Shown piece after piece: positions 1 to 12,790 of a DNA stretch of 51,202 bases. Source of the stretch: Clostridiales bacterium (GTDB lineage Bacteria; Bacillota; Clostridia; Christensenellales; Aristaeellaceae); contig SVHA01000012.1 in NCBI GenBank assembly GCA_015056085.1, forward strand, positions 1 to 51,202, given 5' to 3'. Numbering within the stretch: the first letter of the stretch is position 1; each line of letters starts with the position of its first letter. A program made the position numbers and the translations under genes. The notes below the pieces were generated by a model. It saw nothing but the letters and a program-made list of their open reading frames with translations, was not told where the DNA came from and searched no databases.

Positions 1-124
1 CAGCGCCCTTCTGAGCCAGCGTCATGCAGATGGCGGCGGTCAGGGTGGTCTTGCCGTGGTCAACGTGGCCGATGGTACCGATGTTCACGTGGGGCTTTTT
101 GCGCTCGTAGCGTTCCTTAGCCAT
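1..124 (-). CDS. tuf: Elongation factor Tu, N-terminal fragment (cut by window edge)
   Basis: The first 41 codons of EF-Tu, the GTPase that delivers aminoacyl-tRNA to the ribosome. The fragment begins [20 protein letters not shown] and contains the P-loop GHVDHGKT, both typical of bacterial EF-Tu. The start ATG at 124-122 is preceded by an AGGAGGGAA-type ribosome binding site. It is the last visible gene of the leftward rpsL-rpsG-fusA-tuf operon, 83 bp after fusA. The remainder lies outside the window. Confidence 0.97.
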   Translation of the reverse strand, partial: MAKERYERKKPHVNIGTIGHVDHGKTTLTAAICMTLAQKGA

Positions 125-207
125 GGGAAATTCCCTCCTAAATATCTTATGAGTAGTGCCCCTTTCCTGCCCCGCCATGGGAGCAGGAAGGGGAAGTGAA
201 CAATGTG

Positions 208-2319
208 TTAGTTCTTGGCGCGCTGGCCGATGATCTTCTCAGCCACGGAACCGGGCACGGGCTCGTAGTGGTCGAACTGCATGGTGAACATGCCGCGGCC
301 CTGGGTACGAGAACGCAGGTCAGTGGTGTAGCCGAACATTTCGGACAGGGGCACAAAGGCGTGGATGATCTGATCCTGGCCACGGGCTTCCATGCCGTCC
401 ACACGACCGCGGCGGCTGGAAACGTTGCCCATCACGTCGCCCATGTACTGTTCGGGAACGATAATCTCGACCTTCATCATGGGCTCCATCAGGCAGGGAT
501 CGGCCTTCTTCAGGGCTTCCTTGAAAGCCATGGAGCCGGCGATCTCATAAGCGGTGGCGGAGGAGTCAACATCGTGGTAAGAACCATCGATGACGGCGGC
601 CTTGAAGCCAACGACTTCGAAGCCAGCCAGGCTGCCGGCCTTGGCCGCACCCTGGATACCATCGTTGATGGGCTGGATGAATTCCTTGGGAATCACGCCG
701 CCCACGATGCGGGACTCAAATTCGTAGCCCTTGCCTTCTTCGACGGGCTCGATCTCGATCCAGCAGTGACCATACTGGCCGTGACCGCCGGTCTGACGGA
801 CGAAACGACCTTCGGCCTTGGCGGCCTTGCGGATGGTCTCCTTGTAGGTAACCTGGGGCTTGCCGACGGTGGCTTCCACCTTGAATTCACGCAGCAGACG
901 GTCGACGATGATTTCCAGATGGAGCTCGCCCATGCCGGCAATGATGGTCTGACCGGTTTCCTGGTTGGTGTAAGTCTTGAAGGTGGGGTCTTCTTCGGCC
1001 AGACGCAGCAGCGCCATGGTCATCTTGTCCTGACCAGCCTTGGTCTTGGGCTCGATGGCGACCTCGATCACGGGATCCGGGAACTCCATGGACTCCAGAA
1101 TGATCTGATTCTTTTCGTCGCACAGGGTGTCGCCGGTGGTGGTGTCCTTCAGACCCACAGCGCCAGCGATTTCGCCGGTGTAGATGTGCTCAACTTCCTC
1201 ACGGTGGTTGGCGTGCATCATCATGATACGGCCGATGCGCTCACGCTTCTGCTTGGTGGAGTTCATCACGTAGCTGCCAGCGGCCAGGTTGCCGGAGTAG
1301 ACACGGAAGAACGCCAGCTTGCCCACGAAGGGATCGACCATGATCTTGAAGGCCAGCGCAGCGAAGGGCTCTTCATCGGAGGGCTTGCGCTCCATGGCGA
1401 CATCGGGGTCGCTGGGATCGGTGCCCTTGATGGCGGGAATGTCCACAGGAGAGGGCATGTATTCCACCACGGCGTCCAGCAGGGGCTGCACACCCTTGTT
1501 GCGGTAAGAAGTGCCGCAGCAAACGGGGTTCATGGCGCAGGCCAGGGTCGCCTTACGGATGGCGTCCTTGATCTCGTCCTCGGTCAGTTCTTCGCCGGCG
1601 AAGTACTTCTCCATCAGAGCGTCGTCGGTTTCGGCGACGGCTTCGATCAGTTCAGCACGATACTGCTCGGCCAGATCCATCAGGTCGGCGGGGATGTCCT
1701 CATCACGGACGTCCTTGCCCTGGTCATCATAGTAGACCTCAGCACGCATGCGCACCAGGTCGATGATGCCCTTGAAGGTATCTTCCTTGCCGATGGGCAG
1801 CTGGATCGGCACAGCATTGGCGTGCAGACGATCCTTCATCATGCCGACCACACGGAAGAAGTCAGCACCGGTGATGTCCATCTTGTTGACGTAGGCCATG
1901 CGGGGCACACCGTAGGTTTCGGCCTGCTTCCACACGGTTTCGGACTGGGGCTCAACGCCGCCCTTGGCGCAGAACACGGACACAGCGCCGTCCAGCACGC
2001 GCAGGGAGCGCTCGACTTCCACAGTGAAGTCCACGTGGCCGGGGGTGTCGATGATGTTGATGCGATAGCTGTCGGAAGTGTCCTGAGGATTGCGGGGGTT
2101 GTGCCACACGCAGGTGGTAGCAGCGGAAGTAATGGTGATGCCGCGCTCCTGCTCCTGGGCCATCCAGTCCATGGTGGCGGAACCCTCGTGAGTCTCACCG
2201 ATGCGGTGAGTCTTACCAGTGTAGAAAAGGATGCGCTCGGTGGTCGTGGTCTTACCGGCGTCGATATGAGCCATGATACCGATGTTACGCACCTTGTGCA
2301 AGGGATGGCTGCGTGCCAT
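208..2319 (-). CDS. fusA: Translation elongation factor G
   Basis: EF-G, the cytoplasmic GTPase that drives ribosomal translocation and, with ribosome recycling factor, subunit splitting. The 703-residue product has the usual length. It starts [20 protein letters not shown], with the P-loop [13 protein letters not shown], the switch region [10 protein letters not shown], the G3 motif DTPGHVDF and the G4 motif NKMD. The C-terminal half carries the domain IV signature GGVIPKEFI. The ATG is preceded by AAAGGAG. It lies 35 bp after rpsG and 83 bp before tuf, so it belongs to the str operon. Confidence 0.98.
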   Translation of the reverse strand: MARSHPLHKVRNIGIMAHIDAGKTTTTERILFYTGKTHRIGETHEGSATMDWMAQEQERGITITSAATTCVWHNPRNPQDTSDSYRINIIDTPGHVDFTVEVERSLRVLDGAVSVFCAKGGVEPQSETVWKQAETYGVPRMAYVNKMDITGADFFRVVGMMKDRLHANAVPIQLPIGKEDTFKGIIDLVRMRAEVYYDDQGKDVRDEDIPADLMDLAEQYRAELIEAVAETDDALMEKYFAGEELTEDEIKDAIRKATLACAMNPVCCGTSYRNKGVQPLLDAVVEYMPSPVDIPAIKGTDPSDPDVAMERKPSDEEPFAALAFKIMVDPFVGKLAFFRVYSGNLAAGSYVMNSTKQKRERIGRIMMMHANHREEVEHIYTGEIAGAVGLKDTTTGDTLCDEKNQIILESMEFPDPVIEVAIEPKTKAGQDKMTMALLRLAEEDPTFKTYTNQETGQTIIAGMGELHLEIIVDRLLREFKVEATVGKPQVTYKETIRKAAKAEGRFVRQTGGHGQYGHCWIEIEPVEEGKGYEFESRIVGGVIPKEFIQPINDGIQGAAKAGSLAGFEVVGFKAAVIDGSYHDVDSSATAYEIAGSMAFKEALKKADPCLMEPMMKVEIIVPEQYMGDVMGNVSSRRGRVDGMEARGQDQIIHAFVPLSEMFGYTTDLRSRTQGRGMFTMQFDHYEPVPGSVAEKIIGQRAKN

Positions 2320-2354
2320 TCGTTTTCGCTCCTTTCAGGTAGTGACGAAATTGC

Positions 2355-2825
2355 TTACCAGCGATAGTGAGCGAAAGCCTTGTTGGCCTCGGCCATGCGG
2401 TGCATTTCTTCCTTACGCTTCACAGCTGCGCCGGTGTTGTTCGCAGCATCCAGCAGCTCGGCGGCCAGGCGCTCAGCCATGGTCTTTTCGCCGCGCTTAC
2501 GGCTGAAGTCCACCAGCCAGCGCAGAGCCAGGGTCTGACGGCGCTCGGGGCGGATTTCGATCGGGACCTGGTAGGTGGCACCGCCCACACGGCGGGCCTT
2601 CACTTCCAGGGAGGGGGCAACATTGGCCAGAGCGGCATTGAACACTTCATTGGCGTCCTTGCCGGTCTTGGCGGCGATCATTTCGAAGGCTTCGTAGCAG
2701 ACGTTCTGAGCAACGCCACGCTTGCCGTCGAGCATAATCTGATTGATCAGCTTGGTGACGACCGTGGTCCCGTGTACGGGATCCGGCAGCACCTCGCGCT
2801 TGGGCACAAAACCACGACGGGGCAT
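2355..2825 (-). CDS. rpsG: 30S ribosomal protein S7
   Basis: S7 is a primary 16S rRNA binding protein that organises the head of the 30S subunit. The 156-residue product begins [19 protein letters not shown], and 156 residues is the usual length. The start ATG at 2825-2823 was chosen over upstream in-frame codons because it has an AGGAGGGAA ribosome binding site and matches the family N-terminus. The 234 bp gap between rpsL and rpsG is long for this operon and can form stems such as GACAG...GCTGTC. It could be a site for S7 feedback control as in E. coli, which is inference. Confidence 0.98.
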   Translation of the reverse strand: MPRRGFVPKREVLPDPVHGTTVVTKLINQIMLDGKRGVAQNVCYEAFEMIAAKTGKDANEVFNAALANVAPSLEVKARRVGGATYQVPIEIRPERRQTLALRWLVDFSRKRGEKTMAERLAAELLDAANNTGAAVKRKEEMHRMAEANKAFAHYRW

Positions 2826-3059
2826 AGTATTCCCTCCTGAATGTTTCTGTCGATGTGAGTTGCGGAAGTCCGCGTCCCGGAAAGGGTACTTCCTCTCTCT
2901 GTGACAGCATGTCAGCATCACGCTGTCCCGGCGGCGGTTACCGCCAGACGTCCGCTGTGCCGCAAAAGGACAGGGGCTGCTTCCCGGTTCCAGGGGAAGG
3001 AGCATCTCCGATGGGCAGTTGATGCGGTGTTCAGAGCTGCGAAGGACGCGCCGGCCTGA

Positions 3060-3434
3060 TTACTTCTTGGGCCGCTTGGCGCCGTAGAGAGAACGGGCCT
3101 GCATACGCTTGGCAACACCGGCAGTGTCCAGAGCGCCGCGGATGATGTGGTAACGAACACCGGGCAGGTCGCGCACACGGCCGCCGCGAATCAGCACAAC
3201 ACTATGCTCCTGCAGGTTGTGGCCGATACCGGGGATGTAGCAAGTACCTTCGATGGAGTTCGTCAGACGAATACGGGCAATCTTACGCAGAGCGGAGTTA
3301 GGCTTCTTGGGCGTCGTGGTCTTGACGCTCAGGCACACACCGCGCTTCTGCGGGCAACCCTGCAGAATGGGCGCAGTAGACTTGTTAGCAGCCTTCTCGC
3401 GACCCTTACGAACCAGCTGATTGATCGTGGGCAT
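3060..3434 (-). CDS. rpsL: 30S ribosomal protein S12
   Basis: S12 is a decoding-centre protein of the small subunit. The product is 124 residues and starts [22 protein letters not shown] 3434-3432 has GGAGGTGCTCTC in front and fits the family start. The TPKKPNSA loop with Lys43 is intact. In the second decoding loop the sequence is [13 protein letters not shown], so residue 88 is Arg (codon CGC) where most bacteria have Lys. Arg at this position is a known streptomycin-resistance substitution in M. tuberculosis, so the native protein may give low streptomycin sensitivity. Second gene of the leftward str operon. Confidence 0.98.
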   Translation of the reverse strand: MPTINQLVRKGREKAANKSTAPILQGCPQKRGVCLSVKTTTPKKPNSALRKIARIRLTNSIEGTCYIPGIGHNLQEHSVVLIRGGRVRDLPGVRYHIIRGALDTAGVAKRMQARSLYGAKRPKK

Positions 3435-3509
3435 GAGAGCACCTCCATAATGTATGTCCAAAAATTTCCGCAACCCTCGGAAACTTATTGGCGTAGTTGG
3501 GGAAAGAAC

Positions 3510-3752
3510 TCAGCGCAGGATACCGGCGCAGGCGGACGCGATCTCCAGCCCGCAGGCACGGCCGAGCTCCAGGGACGAGTTGACACGCACAGCCTGCATC
3601 CCGGCGGCTTCCGCAGCGCGGACGACCTTCTGGAACAGGAATGTGTCGATGTCTGTGGCGACATAGATGGCCTGCAGGGAGCCGCTGCTCAGCGCACGCA
3701 GCACCTGCTTGGTACCAACCACTTTCCGGCTGGCCTGAAGAAGAGTTTCCAC
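3510..3752 (-). CDS. L7Ae/L30e-family RNA-binding protein (YbxF-like)
   Basis: An 80-residue L7Ae-family protein. Members bind kink-turn RNAs, and in Bacillus the homologue YbxF (rplGB) sits directly before rpsL, as here. The sequence runs METLLQASRKVVGTKQVLRA, then a core with IYVATDID and ending LGRACGLEIASACAGIL, the usual small alpha/beta fold. GTG at 3752-3750 was chosen because an AGGAGG lies 9 nt upstream; an in-frame ATG 33 bp further upstream has no such site. It is the first gene of the str operon, ~90 bp after its promoter. Confidence 0.9.
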   Translation of the reverse strand: METLLQASRKVVGTKQVLRALSSGSLQAIYVATDIDTFLFQKVVRAAEAAGMQAVRVNSSLELGRACGLEIASACAGILR

Positions 3753-3843
3753 GCTGAACAACCTCCTGCAAACGCACCGATTCACCCTGACAGATGGCGC
3801 TACGAATAGGGCACACCTGTCACTGATATGCGCTCACTCGATT

Positions 3844-3872
3844 ATTCTACCATAGGAAGCCCCCATTGTCAA
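3844..3872 (-). promoter_or_regulatory. Sigma-A type promoter of the str operon
   Basis: On the minus strand TTGACA (3872-3867), a 17 nt spacer and TAGAAT (3849-3844) give a near-consensus promoter firing leftward into the L7Ae-rpsL-rpsG-fusA-tuf operon. Confidence 0.88.
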
Positions 3873-4227
3873 CAGATTTTCCCCGGTTTTTCAACGACTT
3901 TTGCAAGGTTTTTTGCCCCTCCCGGCAGCTTTTTCCTGTTTTGATTTACCCCTGGCTGTCGCCGCCCTTTCCACCCCGCCCGCCGAGCAGGTCAGACTAA
4001 TCGCTTCCTTATTATATTGCGCATTGATTTCAGGTGACAATCACCATCTCGTTCTCCCCTGCCCTTGTGATGGGCTGTTTCTTCCATTATATACCGATAC
4101 GCTCCCGCAGCCCGATGCGCTTGCGCCCCATCCACACCGCCCGGCGCCAATAACGGCAGACAAATTTTCCCAAATTCAATCAGCGACGAAAAAATGAAAA
4201 ATATCCTCTGAAAGAGCAGAAAAACCC
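3873..4227. other. Intergenic region between divergent str and rpoBC promoters
   Basis: About 355 bp with no credible gene on either strand. It separates two back-to-back near-consensus promoters. I see no rRNA, tRNA or known riboswitch and no L10-type leader. Weak AT-rich stretches occur near 4005-4090. Confidence 0.6.
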
Positions 4228-4256
4228 TTGACTTTTCCCTTGACAGATGATAGAAT
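4228..4256 (+). promoter_or_regulatory. Sigma-A type promoter of rpoBC
   Basis: TTGACT (4228-4233), 17 nt, TAGAAT (4251-4256). A second TTGACA starts at 4240, and a perfect TATAAT at 4278-4283 with a weak -35 may be an additional start. The 5' leader to the rpoB ATG is about 140 nt and contains a CTGTGCC...GGCACAG stem. Confidence 0.85.
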
Positions 4257-4404
4257 TTAGAATTGCATCAGTATCTCTATAATACTGTGCGGATTTTCTA
4301 TGCCTGTGCCGCAGCCCCTTCCCGGGCAGCGTTTCAGGCACAGATCTCCAGCGCGGAATTGTTTCCGGATGCTGGTCGGACGAAGTAAGGGGTGATAGCT
4401 TTCT

Positions 4405-7400
4405 ATGGTGCACGAGGTTCAATTGGGTAAGCATCGCAAGCGCATGAGCTTCTCTCGCATCAACGAAGTTCTGGAGATGCCCGATCTCATCGAGGTGCAA
4501 AAGAACTCGTATCGGCGTTTTCTTGATACCGATCTGCGCGAAGTCCTCTGGGACGCCTCTCCGATTACTGACTACAACGGTAATCTTGAGCTGGAGTTTG
4601 TGGACTATCGGCTGGACGAACCGAAAAATTCCATCGAGCGCTGCCGTGAGCGTGACATGACCTATGCCGCGCCGCTGTATGTGTTCGTCCGTCTGACGAA
4701 CCATGAAACGGGCGAAATCAAAGAGTCCGATGTATTCATGGGTGATTTCCCCCTGATGACCGACCACGGCACCTTCATCATCAACGGTGCGGAGCGTGTC
4801 ATTGTTTCTCAGCTGGTGCGCTCTCCCGGCGCCTATTTCTCCTTTGCCCGCGACAAGGCCGGCAAGGCTCTTTATGCTGCGCAGATCATCCCCTCCCGCG
4901 GCGCCTGGCTGGAGTATGAAACCAGCTCTGACGACGTGCTGTGGGTGCGTATTGACCGTGCCCGCAAGATGCCCCTCACGGTGCTGCTGCGCGCCCTGGG
5001 CTATGGCACCGACGAGGAGATCGTGAATCTGCTGGGTGAGGACGACCGTCTTAACGCCACCATCCTGCATGACAACAAGGGCGAGAAGCAGCAGAATGAA
5101 TCCATCCGTGCTTCCGACAACGCCCTGATCGAAATCTATAAGAAGCAGAAGCCTGGCGAGCCTGCTTCCCTGGACAGCGCAACCAATATGTTCAATTCGC
5201 TGTTCTATGACCCCAAGCGCTATGACCTGATGCGTGTGGGCCGCTACAAGTTCAACAAGAAGCTGTCCCTGGCCACCCGTGTGCTGGGCCATGCCGCCGC
5301 TGAAGACGTCATCGACCCCCGCACCGGCGAAGTGCTGCTGGAAAAGGGCCGCATCTTCGATATGGAAACGGCCCGCAAGGTGCAAAACGCCGGCGTGAAC
5401 AGCGTGGCGGTGGATTGCGAAGGCACCGTGCGCCGTGTGGTTGGCAACAACTTCGTGGACGCCCGGGAATATCTGCCCTTTGATCCCAAGGAAGCCGGCA
5501 TCCTGGAAATGGTGCATCTGCCCACCCTGCAGCGCATCATGAAGGAATGCGAAGGCGCCGATGAGGAGACCCTGCGTGCCGCCGTGAAGGAGAATGCTTC
5601 CCTGCTGGTGCCCAAGCACATCCTCAACGACGACATCGTGGCTTCTGTGAGCTATATGCTGGGCCTGCCCTACGGCCTGGGCGACACCGATGACATCGAC
5701 CATCTGGGCAACCGCCGCCTGCGCTCTGTGGGCGAGCTGCTGCAGAACCAGATCCGCATCGGTCTGGGCCGCCTGGAGCGCAGCGTGCGTGAGCGCATGA
5801 GCGTGCAGGATTCCTCCGACGTCAAGCCCGGCGAGCTGATCAACATCCGTCCTGTGACCGCTGCCATTAAGGAGTTCTTCGGCTCCCATCAGCTGTCCCA
5901 GTTCATGGATCAGCCCAACCCCCTGGCTGAACTGACTCACAAGCGCCGCCTGTCCGCTCTGGGCCCCGGCGGTCTGAACCGTGACCGTGCCTCCTTCGAG
6001 GTCCGTGACGTTCACTACAGCCACTATTCCCGCATCTGCCCCATTGAGACGCCCGAAGGTCCCAACATCGGTCTGATCGGCTCCCTGGCCACCTTCGCCC
6101 GCCTGAATGAGTATGGTTTTGTTGAAGCCCCCTACCGCTGCGTGGTGGACGGCCATGTGACCGACGATATCGTGTACATGACCGCCGATGAGGAAGACTT
6201 CTACAAGATTGGCACCGCCACCGAGCCCCTCAACGCCGACGGCACCTTTGTCAATCCCCTCATCACCGTGCGTGACAAGACCGAATATGTGGAAGTTCCC
6301 GCCAAGGAAGTGGACTTCATCGACGTGTCTCCCCGCCAGGTGGTTTCCGTGGCCACGGCCATGATTCCCTTCCTGGAGAACGACGACGCCACCCGTGCTC
6401 TGATGGGCTCCAACATGCAGCGTCAGGCTGTGCCGCTGCTGGTGCCCGAAGCGCCCTTTGTCGGCACCGGCATGGAATACCGTGCCGCCCATGACTCCGG
6501 CGTGTGCGTGCTGGCCAAGGAATCCGGCGTGGTGGACAAGGTTTCCGGCGACGAGATCGTGATCCGTGATGAACACGGCGAGCGTCACTCCTATCGCCTG
6601 ACCAAGTTTGCCCGCTCCAACCAGGGCACCTGCATCAATCAGCGCCCGGTGGTCTCTGCCGGCGAAAAGATCGAAAAGGGTGATCTGCTGGCGGATGGTC
6701 CTTCCACGGAAATGGGCGAAATCGGCCTGGGCCGCAATGCCCTGATCGGCTTCATGACCTGGGAAGGCTACAACTACGAAGACGCCGTGCTGCTCTCTGA
6801 GAAGCTGGTCAAGGAGGACATCTACACCTCCATCCACATCGAGGAGTTTGAATCCGAAGCCCGTGTCACCAAACTCGGACCGGAAGAAATCACCCGTGAC
6901 ATCCCCAACATCGCTGAAGAAGCGGTGAAGGACCTGGATGAAAACGGCATCATCCGCATCGGCGCTGAAGTCCGTGCGGGCGATATCCTGGTGGGCAAGG
7001 TCACCCCCAAGGGCGAGACCGAACTGACCGCTGAAGAGCGCCTGCTGCGTGCCATCTTCGGCGAAAAGGCCCGTGAAGTCCGTGATACCTCCCTGCGTGT
7101 GCCCCACGGCGAGGGCGGCATCGTGGTGGATGTGAAGATCTTCACCCGTGAAAACAAGGACGAGCTCTCCCCCGGCGTCAACGAGATGGTCCGCGTCTAC
7201 ATCGCCCAGAAGCGCAAGATTTCTGTGGGCGACAAGATGGCAGGCCGCCACGGCAACAAGGGCGTTGTGTCCCGCGTGATGCGTGAGGAGGATATGCCCT
7301 TCCTGCCCGACGGCACGCCCCTTCAAATCGTGCTGAACCCCCTGGGCGTTCCCTCCCGTATGAACATCGGTCAGGTGCTGGAAGTGCATCTGGGCATGGC

Positions 7401-8181
7401 CTGCCGTGCCCTGGGCTGGCACGTGGCTACTCCCGTGTTCGACGGCGCCACCTACGAAGATATCACTGCCACGCTGGAAAAGGCTGGCCTGCGCACCGAT
7501 GGCAAGACCATCCTGCGTGACGGCCGCACCGGCGACCAGTTCGAAAACCCCGTCACCGTCGGCGTGATGTACTTCCTGAAACTGCATCACCTGGTGGACG
7601 ACAAGATGCACGCCCGCAGCGTGGGTCCCTACTCTCTGGTGACCCAGCAGCCTCTGGGCGGCAAGGCCCAGTTCGGCGGCCAGCGCTTCGGCGAAATGGA
7701 AGTCTGGGCTCTGGAAGCCTACGGCGCCGCCAACACCCTGCAGGAAATCCTCACCGTGAAGTCCGACGATACCGTGGGCCGCGTCAAGACCTACGAGGCC
7801 ATCATCAAGGGCGAGAACATCCCCGCCCCCGGTGTGCCTGAGTCCTTCAAGGTGCTCATCAAGGAAATGCAGGCCCTGTGCCTGGACATCAAGGTGCTGG
7901 ACGCCGAGCGCAACGTCATCGAGATTCCCGAACTGGATCCCGAAGATCTGCCCCCGGCCGAGCAGGCCCGTCCCCGCTCCGAAGCTGCCGAGGCTGCTTC
8001 CGGCGAGGCGCCCGCCATCTCCGAAGACGATATCGACGAGATCATGCCTTCCTTCGGGCTGGATGATTTCCGCCTGTCTGACGATGATGACGACGATATG
8101 TCCCTGGGCGATGATTTCTCTGCGGATATGTCCTTTGGTGATCTGGACGACCTGGACGGCCTGTCTGACGACACCGAATAA
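4405..8181 (+). CDS. rpoB: DNA-directed RNA polymerase subunit beta
   Basis: The beta subunit of RNA polymerase, 1258 residues, starting [20 protein letters not shown] with an AAGGGGTGA ribosome binding site. The rifampicin-pocket region [20 protein letters not shown] followed by [12 protein letters not shown] is wild type, so the enzyme should be rifampicin sensitive. The conserved [25 protein letters not shown] and [20 protein letters not shown] blocks are present. The last ~70 residues form an acidic tail rich in Asp/Glu and Ser (a run of six Asp after LS) that goes beyond the conserved core. The gene is not preceded by rplJ/rplL here, unlike in most Bacillota. Confidence 0.98.
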   Translation: MVHEVQLGKHRKRMSFSRINEVLEMPDLIEVQKNSYRRFLDTDLREVLWDASPITDYNGNLELEFVDYRLDEPKNSIERCRERDMTYAAPLYVFVRLTNHETGEIKESDVFMGDFPLMTDHGTFIINGAERVIVSQLVRSPGAYFSFARDKAGKALYAAQIIPSRGAWLEYETSSDDVLWVRIDRARKMPLTVLLRALGYGTDEEIVNLLGEDDRLNATILHDNKGEKQQNESIRASDNALIEIYKKQKPGEPASLDSATNMFNSLFYDPKRYDLMRVGRYKFNKKLSLATRVLGHAAAEDVIDPRTGEVLLEKGRIFDMETARKVQNAGVNSVAVDCEGTVRRVVGNNFVDAREYLPFDPKEAGILEMVHLPTLQRIMKECEGADEETLRAAVKENASLLVPKHILNDDIVASVSYMLGLPYGLGDTDDIDHLGNRRLRSVGELLQNQIRIGLGRLERSVRERMSVQDSSDVKPGELINIRPVTAAIKEFFGSHQLSQFMDQPNPLAELTHKRRLSALGPGGLNRDRASFEVRDVHYSHYSRICPIETPEGPNIGLIGSLATFARLNEYGFVEAPYRCVVDGHVTDDIVYMTADEEDFYKIGTATEPLNADGTFVNPLITVRDKTEYVEVPAKEVDFIDVSPRQVVSVATAMIPFLENDDATRALMGSNMQRQAVPLLVPEAPFVGTGMEYRAAHDSGVCVLAKESGVVDKVSGDEIVIRDEHGERHSYRLTKFARSNQGTCINQRPVVSAGEKIEKGDLLADGPSTEMGEIGLGRNALIGFMTWEGYNYEDAVLLSEKLVKEDIYTSIHIEEFESEARVTKLGPEEITRDIPNIAEEAVKDLDENGIIRIGAEVRAGDILVGKVTPKGETELTAEERLLRAIFGEKAREVRDTSLRVPHGEGGIVVDVKIFTRENKDELSPGVNEMVRVYIAQKRKISVGDKMAGRHGNKGVVSRVMREEDMPFLPDGTPLQIVLNPLGVPSRMNIGQVLEVHLGMACRALGWHVATPVFDGATYEDITATLEKAGLRTDGKTILRDGRTGDQFENPVTVGVMYFLKLHHLVDDKMHARSVGPYSLVTQQPLGGKAQFGGQRFGEMEVWALEAYGAANTLQEILTVKSDDTVGRVKTYEAIIKGENIPAPGVPESFKVLIKEMQALCLDIKVLDAERNVIEIPELDPEDLPPAEQARPRSEAAEAASGEAPAISEDDIDEIMPSFGLDDFRLSDDDDDDMSLGDDFSADMSFGDLDDLDGLSDDTE

Positions 8182-8287
8182 TGTCCCTGTCCTTTACTTC
8201 CGCCAGCCGGGGAGGACCCGGCGGCGGCTTCACCCTGCCTGATGCACGCCTGGCATCAGGATTAGATTGAAGGGAGCGTGACCCCTT

Positions 8288-12034
<3,747 letters not shown>

Positions 12035-12060
12035 CATTCCGGCGTAACACAGTGACTTTT

Positions 12061-12094
12061 GCGGGAGTTTCCACTTCGGAGGCTCCCGCTTTTC
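12061..12094 (+). terminator. Rho-independent terminator of rpoBC
   Basis: A 12 bp stem (GCGGGAGTTTCC / GGAGGCTCCCGC, with two G-T pairs), a 5 nt loop and TTTT. Confidence 0.9.
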
Positions 12095-12131
12095 CTTATC
12101 CTCCCCTACCCCCACTTCACAGGAGGTGCGC

Positions 12132-12647
12132 ATGATGACCCCAAAAGACAGCAACGTCATCCTCATCGGGATGCCCGGCAGCGGCAAATCCACCGTGGGC
12201 GTGGCGCTGGCCAGGGAACTGGGCTTTGATTTCCTGGACAGCGACCGTGCCATCGAAGCCCAAATGGGCAAGAAACTCAGCCAGCTGCTGGATGAACACG
12301 GCGACGAGGGCTTCCGGCGCATTGAAGAGGACGTCAACGCCTCCCTGGATGTGGAGCGCACGGTGATCGCCACCGGCGGCAGCGTGATTTACGGCCCCCG
12401 GGCCATGGAGCACCTGAAAACCCTGGGCACCGTGGTGTATCTGCAGCTGCCCTGCCGCCTGCTGGCCCAGCGCCTGGGCGACCTTCACGCAAGGGGCGTC
12501 ACCATCGCCCCCGGCATGACCCTGCAGGACCTCTACAACGAGCGCTGCCCCCTCTATGAGAAATGGGCGGACGTGACCATCCCCTGCCAGAATCAGCGCC
12601 TCCGTTCCACCGTGACGGCTATCGCAGACATCATCCGCAAGGGCTGA
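12132..12647 (+). CDS. aroK: Shikimate kinase-like P-loop kinase
   Basis: A 171-residue P-loop kinase of the shikimate kinase family, which phosphorylates shikimate in aromatic amino acid synthesis. Visible motifs are Walker A GMPGSGKST (residues 13-21), DSD (36-38), FRRIEED (61-67) and ATGGS (80-84). The lid region ends NERCPLYEKWAD. The lid lacks the usual RPLL and reads ARGVTIAPGMTLQDLY, so substrate specificity is less certain than the fold. An AGGAGG at 12121-12126 serves ATG 12132 or ATG 12135. It is a stand-alone gene between the rpoBC terminator and its own terminator. Confidence 0.75.
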   Translation: MMTPKDSNVILIGMPGSGKSTVGVALARELGFDFLDSDRAIEAQMGKKLSQLLDEHGDEGFRRIEEDVNASLDVERTVIATGGSVIYGPRAMEHLKTLGTVVYLQLPCRLLAQRLGDLHARGVTIAPGMTLQDLYNERCPLYEKWADVTIPCQNQRLRSTVTAIADIIRKG

Positions 12648-12655
12648 CATTTTTC

Positions 12656-12705
12656 CCGGCAAGATCAGGCATTCACCGTGCCGACCTTGCCGGTTTTGTT
12701 TTTTT
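12656..12705 (+). terminator. Terminator after the shikimate-kinase-like gene
   Basis: CCGGCAAG at 12656-12663 pairs with CTTGCCGG at 12686-12693, followed by TTTTGTTTTTTT. Confidence 0.85.
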
Positions 12706-12715
12706 GTGGTATAAT
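12687..12715 (+). promoter_or_regulatory. Promoter of the topoisomerase pair
   Basis: TTGCCG (12687-12692), 17 nt, TATAAT (12710-12715). The -35 lies inside the right arm of the preceding terminator, so the two elements are physically overlapped. Confidence 0.75.
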
Positions 12716-12790
12716 GATCGTTGGAAGATTTTTTCTGATTCAACTGCATTCAATGCCATCAAACACCATCAGCAAGCGAGGAGATTCAAC

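Noticed and set aside
196-2367. Long open frame antisense to fusA, 723 codons
   Set aside because: A mirror frame caused by the high-GC codon bias of fusA; no family resemblance, repetitive Gly/His/Val composition.
4180-7611. Long antisense open frame over rpoB (and a similar one over rpoC, 8042-12373)
   Set aside because: Same artefact of codon usage on the opposite strand of highly conserved genes.
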